64,000 nt of DNA from contig NC_080560.1 in assembly GCF_030253575.1 (NCBI RefSeq), positions 34,337,501 through 34,401,500 of the forward strand, written 5' to 3'. How positions within the stretch are numbered: position 1 is the first letter of the stretch; each line of letters opens with the position of its first letter. A program made the translations under genes and the position numbers. Positions 53,097-64,000 of the stretch are shown here, piece after piece. This DNA comes from Rhododendron vialii. Its lineage: Eukaryota > Streptophyta > Magnoliopsida > Ericales > Ericaceae. The notes below the pieces were generated by a model that saw nothing but the letters and a program-made list of their open reading frames with translations, did not search any database and was not told the DNA's origin.

Positions 53097-53106
53097 TTAA
53101 ATATAT
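53097..53106 (-). promoter_or_regulatory. Candidate TATA box of the C2 gene
   Basis: The minus strand reads GATATATTTAAC about 220 bp before the ATG, leaving a plausible 5' leader. Identification is by motif and spacing only. Confidence 0.4.
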
Positions 53107-53143
53107 CACTTTGACCGGTGTTTGATGCATGGATTGGAGTCAT

Positions 53144-54500
53144 CTCTCTAAGCCTAATTTTGGGGGTTTGGTAATTTTGTTATTTCGCAAAATTTCAGGT
53201 TACAAACTTGTAATAATCTACTTAAACCCATCCTTAGATAAGGACGTACACAAAGTAACTAGTTTTTCTATAATTAAATAAATAAACACACACACACACA
53301 CACACCCTTCGGTTGCATTTTGTGATTGGGTTTTCTCATAGCACTAACACTAAAAAGTTGCAACTCTGGTGAGCCTGGCCTAACTTTTCAAGGGTCTTTT
53401 CAAGGGTTTTTTAGCACGGTCTTTGGTTTCTTACTCTTAATCTTCTACAACATTCAAGTCAAATTTTTACACCATGTTTTCCGTCTCGATGAGGGGATTT
53501 GAAAAGGTATAAAAACATGAACCAAAGTTGAATAATATCATATAAGGCGACAAAAATGACCCAAAAAGCCAAAAATAAAAATAAAAATGGTCTCTTCCGT
53601 TGTCTTATTATGATTTCTTTTCAACTTGAACTATACTTTTAAAATTTCTATCAAGACGAAAAATATGGTTTAAATTTTTTTTAGTCAAATCTTATAAAGA
53701 TTAACAAAAACCAATAAAAATAAAGATTAACAAAAACCCAAAAAAAAAAAAACCCATGCCAAAAGGCCCCTAAGAAGTTAGCCAAACTTATACTCCTTAA
53801 CATCTAAAATTGTGCTAATAGGTGTGAGACTTTTTATGACAACTTATGAAGGTCCATAATTTCCATACTCTGCATACTTGGTTTTCTCTATGTTTTTTAC
53901 CTAGACCCTATGTGGATTGTTCCAAAGTTTATTTGTGGTTCAGCTTAAACGAGTTAGTGAAAAGTTTTACTACCTGGCTATATTCGTATCGCTTACCGAT
54001 AGGTTCACTCTAAAGGTAGACCTTCCCTGTTATGAGAAAAACAACTCGACAACAAAAGGGCTAAACTTTCATTTATCTAGTAGACTAGTACTAATCGTAA
54101 AAGAAGTCATAATGCTCCTAATGTTGGAATTATAATCCATCTCCAGTTTATTTGTCACTTTTTTCCTTTGAGCATACACACAAACAACCACACGAAATGG
54201 ACGATAAATCTGCTAGTTAGGCACCAAAAAAAAAAAAAACGAGGATAAGTAGGCCAAACAAGAAGAAGTTCATTTTACCAACTAAAGCAGAGCTCAAAAT
54301 TGCAAAATCGTTACCTTTTGAATTAGGCCATGCACAAAGAGAAAAAAACATGGAACTCAAAGGCATTCCCCAAAATTTTGATATGCAAATCTTTCCTGCA
54401 TATACTATTTGAAATGCCTCCTAGAAATATACTTGATGCAAAACCCTCTTCTTTTTTTCTTCCTTTTTTACTGTGCTTGATAGGAAGTCTTTCACTCTGA
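53144..54500. other. Intergenic with (CA)n near 53287-53306
   Basis: Sequence between the C2 gene promoter and the 3' end of the G3BP-like gene. No gene is recognised. Confidence 0.5.
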
Positions 54501-57500
54501 TTAGTTTTGTCCACTTACAGACACTTGGCGCATAGTTGGTCTATAGAGACCATTTCCTCTTGGTCTGTTGAAGTCCCGGTGGTCACCTCCGTCGTGGCTA
54601 TTTCCCCTGCCAAAACTCCGATTACCAAAACGTCCCCTTGGAGCCTCCATTGTGTAGCCACCCCTCCCTCTACCCCGTCCTGTTCAAAACAACTCGATTG
54701 TAACAAAAATTACATCAAAAAGGAAGCAAAAGATGTTTGATGTTAGAGCAACAGATCATTGAGTCTGAAACTATTTTTAGTCCAATAATATTTATTGCAG
54801 ATCATGCACACACACGAAGAAAAGCCATGTCTCCCCATCAAATGTCACGTTTCTTTGTGTTCCAAGGGGGGAAGAACTACACCCAATTTAGATCATAAAG
54901 GGTCTGCAAGGGATTGGGAGACCTAACCTTTGGCATTACGTGCACAAAGCGGCTACCTTAACGTTTGAACCTATTCACCTTATGTTCATCTTGGAACCAC
55001 CAAACCATTGCCCCTGTGCAAATATCAGCTTTAAAGAATGGCCAAACGAGGGGGGGTGGGAAATGCCCCATAGGCCACAATGCTGTCAGCTGGGTTGAAT
55101 TGGCAAGGTAGGGGTGGAGACCTAGACCATGGCTTCACTTTCATGGAGTTGCTGCCCTCAGAAAGTGAAATTTAGTACCTCTAAAGAAAACAATGTTTAC
55201 TCAACTAAACAAATATGAAACGGTTCGACTGTGGAATATCAAACAATTGATATGCTCACAAGCTGAATTATACAACTTGCTAGACTATATTAATATGTAA
55301 TTGTGTTCAATAACCAACTTTCCCCATGATGTACAGTTAAAATGTTTCTCACTTACTAGAACAATGCATTCAGAAAAATGCTTCAATGATACTAAATTTT
55401 AGAGCAGAACGTTCTAAAGCCTATATCTAATACACAAATAGGTTTTGAAGTTATCAAGACAGCACAGAGAGTTCAAGTGGGACAAGCCAACATACAGTCA
55501 AGCGGCAATAGGTATGTGTGAGGTAACATATGTTTAGGACTGTTATCATAGGATGTAACGATGAAATGGAAATGTACTACCTCACATTGTCAGAAAAACC
55601 TTAGTCTGTTCAAATTTTAGGAGGATTCAAGTACTTACTTCCTCCTCGAAATGCATAAGCACTGTTCGCTCTCCGCTCTTCAATGAATACTTGTTGTCCA
55701 GCTATCTGAAGTGTAGAAGCCTGCAGGAAGAATCAGAGAAATCCAAGGGCCAGCTTTATGCTAGAATGCAGGAAAGGTAACATTTGCCATACAAGACCAA
55801 GCACCGTCCACACCAGTAATAATTATCATCGCACAATACAAATAAAACCACAAAGGAAAAAGGACAGAGAGAAGGTAAATAAAATGCTGAACTTGAGTAG
55901 CCAGTGCAGAAAGGAGACTTTGAAAAAGAATTCCAATAATGGTTTGAACTTGAAAATTTTGGATGCTTGCCAGAAGCCTTAAATTACCAAATTAGAAATT
56001 AAAGCTCAAAAACAGACCGATGCCAATTGATAGAACATAAAGTAAAGCAAAACATTCATTTAAATCTAGAAAAACATATAGTAGCCATAATCCTATAGAT
56101 GGATAAGAAAAAGGTTGGCACAAGGAAGATTTGAGCAACTAGTTAAAAAGCAGAATAGATAAAGAGCTTTGAATGATGATATAATCTTATTGTGAATAAA
56201 CTCAAGAACCATATCATATAAGACAATAAGTATACTGATATACATTCAGACCTTGATTGCATTTTGAACGCCAGTAATGTCTTCAAATTCGACAAACGCA
56301 TAGCAAACACCAATTTCCTGCACATCAATAAGGCACAGGTCACGTGTTAGTTTTCTTCTTAGTCAAAACTGCAATGATACTACATGAGGGAAGCTAAAAG
56401 AATCAACCTTCCGGTTTCTAATGGCCACAGCATCAGGTTTGAGTTTACCAAACTTCTTGAATTCCTCCTCAATTTCGGAAGCAGACACTATGAGTGGCAA
56501 GTTTCTCACATAAACTGACTTTATTTCATCTGAGAACATTCAGATATTTGGAAAAAGTCAGGAAACGGCATCCAACAAGGTGCATGTACTTATGATGAAT
56601 ACGTTTGTAAGATGAAAAGGAAATGACAAAAACTCATGACATGATTTGCTCAATTTAATATTGTTATCAACAAGGATCCCGCATAAGAGGACCCTCCAAT
56701 ACAGCTGCCACAGCAACACACTCTAACTATAGATTACATGCCAGGAAACATTGACCTTCATCTCCCACAGCTGAAAACTCCTCTGGAGTCTCCGCCCATG
56801 AACTTTCTATGGCAGTTGATGATGCAACAGACTGCTGAGTAGGTGCTTCTGGTGTATGATTCCACTCTGAAGCAGGAAACATGGACTTGTTCACAGAGGG
56901 CTGAGATATTGCTGGATGTACTTTAGCAACCTGCAACTTTCAATGACAATCAAGCAGAGAGTCCGTCGCTAGGTTAGACTAGTAGCTATATGCAATGCAC
57001 TCATGGACCACAACAGTAAGTAAAATGTATACAGGAAAAAAACCAGAAACAGATGCCCCTTTATGTGAGTTCACTAATCAATAATGGCCAAAAAAAATTA
57101 CAAATTTACACAAACACGAAGGGAGAGGGTCAAACACACACCCTTTGTGAGTGTGTGTGTGTGTGTGTGAGTAGATTTATGGTGTGCGAGGGACCCTCCC
57201 CCTTTTTGAGAGTGTAAATTTGTGTGTGGTTGGATCAAAATTTCAACACTAGAAGTCGCTCTAGAGGGGGCGATGGGGGGGAGAGGAAGATTATCCTCTC
57301 CTTTTGTTCTCAACATCATCACACTACTCTTGAAGCCACATGCTATAAATTATCCTTTATGTATCGAAAGCAGGAACTAAGTAATACATACAATAGAAGC
57401 ATAAGTATGCTTTCGGGGCTCCTCAATAAGTTCCTCAACTGGAGCAGACAGGTGATCTGATACAGGGTTGATTGAATTTTGAAAAGAACCATTAGACTCA

Positions 57501-60473
57501 GGAAAATTGTCTTCAAGAATACATTCAGCCTCAGGGCTATGCTGCAGTCGTTGCTCTGAGAACCTGTAACCATAATCGAGACCATTTTCTATGATATCAG
57601 CAGGATCCACAAACTCCCTTGACTGGATTTCTCTGCCCAGCATGTAGTTGGATACTGGCATGTAGTTGGATACTGCAAAAGCCATAATTTTTTCGCCAGA
57701 GTTCTAAAAAGGAACCAACATACTTCCAGTATGCATATGAAAAACAAAACGAACTACATCTAGAGCTGCAAAATTGAAATCCAATGAAGAAGCCAGCCAT
57801 CTTGTCGACGAATTACACAGAATAACATTGGTGCCAATTGCCATTTGTTTCCATTTTTCCCAGCTAATTTGGCTCAAAATTTGGAAGGCAGCTGTACTTC
57901 AGAAAGGTACTTCAATCGATTCATGTTTTAAGATTTTAAGGCTCAAAAAGTCAAACTTTAAAAATGTGAGTTTTGAATACTTTTTGGCTAACTATTTCAA
58001 AGCCATATACACTGTTAGGTGGTAACAAACAAGGCCAAAGAAAGTTTGTACCATTATATTTGTTCCATAACCAGTTATTTAGCTCACTCCTTTTTACCCT
58101 AGTATGATTGAATTGCATCTCTCCCTTTTTATGGTTATGTGAACCTCTATCCTAAATCGCTTATCCCCCACAAAAAGGTTTAAACAACCACCAATTGGTA
58201 GTTAACCAGTCCATTTGTTTGACTATCAAAATTTTTGCAATGAAGTGAGAGATTTGCGGAATATTTCTTAGAAAGTGATACATAAATAGTTTCTTGCCCT
58301 GTTTAGAATAAAGAAAGTGAAGCCACTCCCAGTAACAAAGATCCCGGGTCAGGTAATTTGCAATCTTCAAACCACATCTTCGATTGTAATACCTTGTTCC
58401 CGTATGGTAGTTGAAGGATTTAGTTTGGAACCAAGATTGCTCTGCATTAAGTATGGTACTGGATGGTGGCGAATTTGTTCCTCTTCAACGAAGTGAAAGA
58501 TATCATTGAGAATGAAGTAGCCTTTTTCTTGAGGTGCAAGGAAAAAAGTTTGCACAAATTTCCTCCTGCTACTGAAGTCCTTTATATGCACAGAACCCGA
58601 AACCATGACAAGAACACCCCGATTCCATGATTCAAGGGAATGTGCTGTCTTTACTTCTATTCCCACGTAATTTAGAGACATAGCAAGTGTATGAATTTCC
58701 TGCCACAAAACAAGTGAAAGAAAAGGAAATAAGTTAATCCAAATGGCTATTATTTAGAAAACAAGGATACTAGCTGAAAATACAGTAGAACTGTACAATA
58801 CCACAGAGAGGCATTTACGAAGCAAGACAAAACAACGAAATTAACAAGGACAATTATGCAATTAAGAAAAATAGGTAGGAGCTATAGTAAGTATTGTGCC
58901 AACTACAAGTTACATAACTTTCTTAGTCACAGAGACTACAAAACATTGATTAGACGCAAGATTTTAAATCATTACCGCACAACACATGTCTTACTCGCAA
59001 CACAACACTGTAGATTAGCATGAAGATCAAGTGCACCTTGTTGAAGCAAACTAGGACATGTCTCGCTATATGGTTGCCACTTCATAACTAATAGCCAAAT
59101 TTTCTATTCATTACAATTAGGTCCTTCCTCCTGCCTATACCTTACACGAAATGAGTGTGCAATGCAATTATTAAGGTAGCACGAGGAATTCTAACCAGTG
59201 GCATAAAGGTGGATCAGAAGATGGCAATCGGCTATGTTGGGAACTATCACTCCAAAATCTAATCACCATGATATATATGCACAGATCTCAACAACTTAAG
59301 AACTAGAGCAAGTGAAGGGCAAGATAACATTGACCTCACATACTAGGAAAGCCAAAACCAAGAACATTTCTAATGACAATAATTCATTTCAACAAAAGGT
59401 GCTTGCAGTTTTGGAGCATATCACAACAGGAAACTAGACAGTTCTTTTACTCTGGTTAATTGGAAAGTCCCAGAATTGGAAAAAATTGTAGTAAAACAAC
59501 AATGATCGTAAAATGAAAGCAAAAGGTCAACAGGTCTTTGCATTGATAAAAACAATGGCTGTGAAAATGTAGATTCTCTCAACCTGGCCATTGCATCTCC
59601 TCAATCTGGCTAAAAGAGAGATAGAGAGAACAAAGAGAAGAAAATGGCATGAACACAAAATGCAAAGCAAATCTTTTGTTCAGCAAGAGCGCTTAATAAT
59701 GTACAACATCGAAACGTTTTATTTGAAGATGCCAGAAGTCCCATTATGCACAAAATGGATAAAATACAACTCTATCATAGTTTTAAATGTGCAAAAGTGA
59801 CAAGCACATTGACTGCACAAAAAATTATTAACATCAAGATGTCGGATTGAGGTGCGAATTTAGAGTTATTTATTTGCCATCTCCAATAGAGTTGACTTAA
59901 AATAAACAATATCCCTACAGAATCTAAAAAACTGAAAAATGATATCAAAGTAAATGTATAAAAAAGAAATAACCATCTCCAAATTTATTTTCCAGCAAAA
60001 CCAACAATATAAAATCAAAAATTAGGTCAGGTTAGTCGGCCTATAACTTTTTTTGAAGGTCCTGAGATTAACATCCTTCAACCTAACTTTTTGGGAAGAA
60101 TAAGAATAAAATATGTCAGGTGGGGACCTTTTAAGTGTTAAGGAACAAGGAAGAGGCAATGTGGTTGTCATTGGGATTAACAGTAAACCCAAACAGATTG
60201 TGTTCAACTTCTTCTCTGGTGGTTGTAGATACTTAACCTACCCAGCAAGGAGAGGTACTGTGTGTTGAAATATGGTAAGCTTGATTTACACATGAGAAAC
60301 ATGTTCAAGGATTAGGATCAGGCTAAGAGATTTTGTCAAAGATTGATTGGATAAGAATTGGTCTTGAAAGTCCAATTTGGTAGGCGCGCGGGTGATTTCA
60401 TGAAATTTGTCTTTTGTTTGATTAGAGCTTGTATCCTATATATATGTGTACAAGTCGTAGTGTAAAAGTGTGG

Positions 60474-60535
<62 letters not shown>

Positions 60536-60927
60536 GAGAAAGAGGGAGCCCCTGCGGGGTACTCCCCCCCACCGCTAGTGGGAGGGAAATTGACGAGAGA
60601 GAATGAGTGAGATGAGTAATTGTGTTTGTGTTTTCTGTTCAAGATTAATAAAAGAGTAGTGTTTTGATTGTGTGTGATTGATACCTAGTCGTTTCCGCTT
60701 TCCAACACTGTGCAATGTGTCTGAGAGAAAGGAGGGAGAGAAAGGAGGAATATACACGAACAAAGGATCGTCATCATCTAGGATGGAGTAATTTAAAAAG
60801 AGTTAAGTGTTGCTATAGCACAAACTGAAAGAACTAGGATTCTAGATATCTGGCGGGAACATTCAAAACCATCTCATAGCCAATATCCATCAGCCCAGCA
60901 TTCATCCTCCATTTATCCCAAAACAAG

Positions 60928-60985
<58 letters not shown>

Positions 60986-63610
60986 TCCTAGGAGAAGGAA
61001 CTGTTGTCAGTAGCCAATCCCTTCGGGATGGCAATTTTCTGACTTTGTAGCCTATTTCTAACTTTATAAAGCCACTTAGATTGAGAAACCAGTTCATTGT
61101 ACAGAATGATAATTTACTAATTTTAGCAGGCCCACGATATAGTTTATTGTAGTACTCGTTACAATGTGTAGTATTACCAATGCATGTGATCTTAATCCAT
61201 CGGAAGAAACATAAAGGATAAAAATTAGGACGTAAAATCATCTTCCTCCCCCTCGTTGAACACCTTTCTCCCCCCACCACTCTAAATAACAATATCTTGT
61301 TAAATATCCAATCCCCCATAGCCCCTTTCTCCCCCCACCACTCTAAATAACAATATCTTGTTAAATATCCAATCCCCCATGGCCCCAACCCCTTCCCCTC
61401 GTCAAATTAGCTTTGCTCCCCTCCAATTTTAAATAAAACTGGCCAACTTAATTGAAGGGAGAGACACCCACATATTCATATACAAGAAAGGGAGTAGTGG
61501 AGTATAAATTGGATGTTCCAAGTTCTAACTCGATTCAACATAGTTATAGTCAGCTATAGTCACATATGATTAAATACCGGTAGTGTCACAGACTCACAGT
61601 CACTAGGCCTGATAGTAGTCAGAGCCTCGTGCACTGGTTAGCACTTTGTGCCACGGGAAACTCCATTTTTCTCACCCTCCTAATCTACTCAATCACACAA
61701 AGACATCCAAATTCCGCTTCCAATCAATTCTGGTGTTTTGACTAACAGAAACCGAGAGGCTGCAAACTTGCATTTAAACACTTAACATGAAAACCGGCCA
61801 TTCCCATATCTACATGTCTACGCCTTTTCTGAAAATTATGGTTCTCATTTTAGGCATGCCCACAGCTACTAGGGTTCCCATTATACGAAATGGCATGGCC
61901 TCCGGGATGTAGAAGGCAAGATCCTTATTTTGCAGTAACCAAAGGACACTTATCCTTATCTTCAATGACAAAGTTACCTTGTTTCCTTGATATTGCAATG
62001 CAAAGAAAATGCACACTTGCACTGGTCCATGTCAGCTATATGAGCTTTCTTATATGCTCAATATTTTTAATGGAAAATACACAAGAACAAAGTCACAAAA
62101 CACCCAGAGATTTCCGAACTCCACAAATTTTGTGAGGACTCAGAACAGTAAGTGTGAACATTGTACAAGAATCACATATGTCCTAGAACGGTCCAAGTTC
62201 CAACACCAAAATGAGAAACAAAAGATGATAATTAATTTGACAAGGAAAAAAAACCCGTTCCCAAAGTAGAAATCACATTATTTGACTGTCTGACAACTGC
62301 CAGCAAGTCTATTTCAAACACTTAAAAATCATACTAACACTCTAACAAAAAAACATAACACACAATCACAGTAATAAAACCGAATTTAAAAAACACATAC
62401 CAGCATTGCCGTGGCTGTCTCTCTTGCATCACCGTCGATACGAATCATAGTGCTGGCATCGCTGTAGAACTGATGAATAAACTCAGGTTGGTGTTGAAGT
62501 ACCTGGTAATACTGCCCAACAAAGTACGTGCCAACCTGAAACCACCCATAACTGAGATTTTTAGAGAAAGTAGACTGAGAAAATACTGACATATAAGGAA
62601 ACCAAATTAAGTCTTGTGTGCCAATAAACTAAAGTTGGCTACATGAATCTTGTTTTGCCATTCTATCGGTTCAAAGACTTAACGTTTAACAAGTAGATGT
62701 CATGTTTTACAACATCACCTCATATTAGTTTAAGTGTTTCCCTCCCCAAATCAATTTAGGTGTTCCCCTTGGCCTTTACTAGTAATCTTATCACCTTTTT
62801 TTGGTTGTATCTCACCAGAGTCACCAGACCACCCTAGTCTATGACCACTGAACCTATCTTACATTGGCCCCAATCAACTCACAACTATTTTCATATTTAA
62901 TCCTACCTCTCCTGGTCTTACACACATCTACCTTGACACTTACATATAGAACTACATACAAACAAGAACCTACACACCTCTGGGGTCCGTTGGATTAGAA
63001 AGAAAATTACATTGGAAAGTGAAATGAGAGAAAGTCAAGTGAAAGAAAAGAGAGTCTAAAGGAAATTTATGTTTTTGATAAAAATGAAAAGTTCTGTTAA
63101 AATTCTGCAAGAAAATACTTATAAACTTACCCTTAACATACAACTTCACAATGAAATAATCAAAAAATTATGGGCATAATGGGAAGTGTCATAGGAGGTG
63201 ACAACTTTCTCAAGAACATTTTATTTCTTGTGTTTTTAACAAGAAAGTGAAAGCTATGTAACCATTCTTAAATGGGTAGCACAAGAAAATTCACTTTCTA
63301 GCACTTTCATGCCAATCAAACACGAGCAAAGTGAGCCCTAAAGATTAATCCGGTTGATTGGTGGGTTTGCTCCCCACACAATTGACGACGGTTCGATTCT
63401 TTGGGTCAAGCAGCAAGAAAGGAATTTCTTGTCAATCTCCTAGTCCCAGTATGGATGGCCTGGATGGCCTAGCTTTGAACGGACTGGAAGGGATAAGTCG
63501 AGGTGCACGAAAGCTGGCCCAGACACCCTGACCGCCAAACCAAGAAACAAAAAGACACAAGCAAAGTTTCTTTTTTCCTTCTCGTTCTTGCATTTTCACT
63601 CTACCCAAAT

Positions 63611-63669
<59 letters not shown>

Positions 63670-63717
63670 CTGAGCAGCAGTGACGGGCAAGTGGAAGTTG
63701 TGAAACGGAGTGGCCAT
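54501..63717 (-). CDS. G3BP-like protein (NTF2 domain + RRM + RGG)
   Basis: Nine exons join in phase: 63717-63670, 62535-62401, 58699-58393, 57672-57392, 56930-56756, 56529-56408, 56317-56252, 55720-55639 and 54679-54501, giving 464 residues. Residues about 10-130 are the NTF2-like domain (VGTYFVGQYYQVLQHQPEFI, IKDFSSRRKFVQTFFLAPQE, YFILNDIFHFVEEEQ). A Glu/Pro/Ser-rich linker follows. Residues about 319-395 are an RRM with RNP2 VYVRNLP and RNP1 CYAFVEFE. The tail is RGRGRGGYTMEAPRGRFG, an RGG-type RNA-binding end. Plant relatives are cytosolic stress-granule RNA-binding proteins that act in abiotic stress and immunity. Length matches the family (about 460). Exon 4 has two acceptors 18 bp apart, so 464 and 458 residues are both possible. 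Introns 1 and 2 are long (1.1 and 3.7 kb). Confidence 0.93.
54840..55150. other. Insertion-like block in G3BP-like intron 8
   Basis: A block of different composition ('gggattgggagacctaacct', 'ggtggagacctagaccatgg') lies between exons 8 and 9. It may be an old mobile-element fragment. No termini were resolved. Confidence 0.25.
57636..57672 (-). repeat. 18-bp tandem duplication spanning the exon 4 acceptor
   Basis: The minus strand reads TATCCAACTACATGCCAG and then TATCCAACTACATGC again. Each copy follows an AG, giving two acceptors exactly 18 bp apart in the G3BP-like gene. Confidence 0.85.
60479..60532. repeat. (GA)n microsatellite, intron 2
   Basis: A GA run in intron 2 of the G3BP-like gene. 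Confidence 0.95.
60928..60987. repeat. (GA)n microsatellite, intron 2
   Basis: A second GA run in the same intron, with one interruption. Confidence 0.95.
61265..61386. repeat. Two tandem copies of a 61-bp unit
   Basis: The unit starting 'tttctccccccaccactcta' and ending 'ccaatcccccat' plus a few bases occurs twice in a row, nearly identical, in intron 2. Confidence 0.95.
62982..63339. mobile_element. Possible Tourist-like MITE in intron 1
   Basis: The left end GGGTCCGTTGGATTAGAAAG and the reverse complement of the right end GGGCTCACTTTGCTCGTGTTTG are loosely inverted and resemble PIF/Harbinger MITE ends. The match is weak and no TAA duplication is clear. Confidence 0.3.
63612..63666. repeat. 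(CA)n-(GA)n microsatellite abutting the exon 1 donor
   Basis: A CA run followed by a GA run reaches to within a few bases of the 5' splice site of intron 1 of the G3BP-like gene. Confidence 0.95.
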
Positions 63718-64000
63718 GACCAGTGCTCTCGAGAGGGGAAAAAACCCACTAAAACCCTAAAGCTTCAACCCGACCATAGATCTGAAAAATCAAGTGGCGG
63801 AAATTGAAAAGACTAACATCAACAAGGGCATAAATAATCATCCAGAAAGAGAAACAGAAACGTAATTTCGAGAATACAAAAAAAGAAAAGCGAGATTCTG
63901 AGTGTGAGTAGGAAATGCAGGGGTAGAGAGAGAGAGAGAGAGAGACCTGAAATGGGAAGAATGGGAGAGGAAAGGGCACTTATGCATGTGTTGTGTCGTA

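Overview
This window is nuclear DNA of a eudicot plant, probably a woody species, although I cannot fix the family. It has GT-AG introns, AT-rich intergenic DNA and long (CT)n/(GA)n and (TA)n runs. Its genes are plant homologues (SF3B5, NTF2/RRM G3BP-like, C2-domain, plant CK1-like, F-box and PP2C-like). Transposons are dense, and many still have readable terminal repeats and target-site duplications.

Layout. 1-1471 is the end of an LTR. 2090-2640 is an F-box-associated-domain relic. 3092-4011 is a decayed tandem ubiquitin-like gene. 5453-8673 is a cluster of non-autonomous DNA elements: a GTACGG-rich hAT-like element, a fold-back element, a Helitron-like terminus and a long-TIR element. 12010-12193 is a 184-bp mini-Helitron. 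12710-19621 is an almost complete PIF/Harbinger element with TAA target duplications. It carries a transposase (all three acidic residues kept, two in-frame TGAs), an intact Myb/SANT-like ORF and an intact zf-GRF plus transmembrane ORF. 19675-22440 holds two tandem-repeat fields. 22606-24600 is a second copy of the tandem ubiquitin-like gene, decayed independently of the first. 26246-28793 is a PP2C-like pseudogene.

The right half is more genic, with all main genes on the minus strand. 29811-35147 is a casein kinase 1-like pseudogene: 14 exons are traceable, the catalytic Lys is Asn, an acceptor is lost, and there are frameshifts and a stop. 37271-41154 is an intact three-exon SF3B5 gene whose second intron holds a 1,868-bp solo LTR and whose start codon lies 86 bp from a hAT-like element. 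43778-49667 is another transposon cluster: a hairpin element, a 126-bp MULE-type MITE, a hAT and a CACTA element, the last three with perfect target duplications. 51372-52877 is an intact intronless C2-domain gene. 54501-63717 is an intact nine-exon G3BP-like (NTF2 + RRM + RGG) gene.

The three intact host genes belong to unrelated processes: splicing, RNA-granule biology, and membrane or lipid binding. No operon-like or cluster logic links them. The most system-like object is the Harbinger element, where transposase, Myb-like partner and a membrane-anchored zf-GRF protein lie on the same strand between shared termini.
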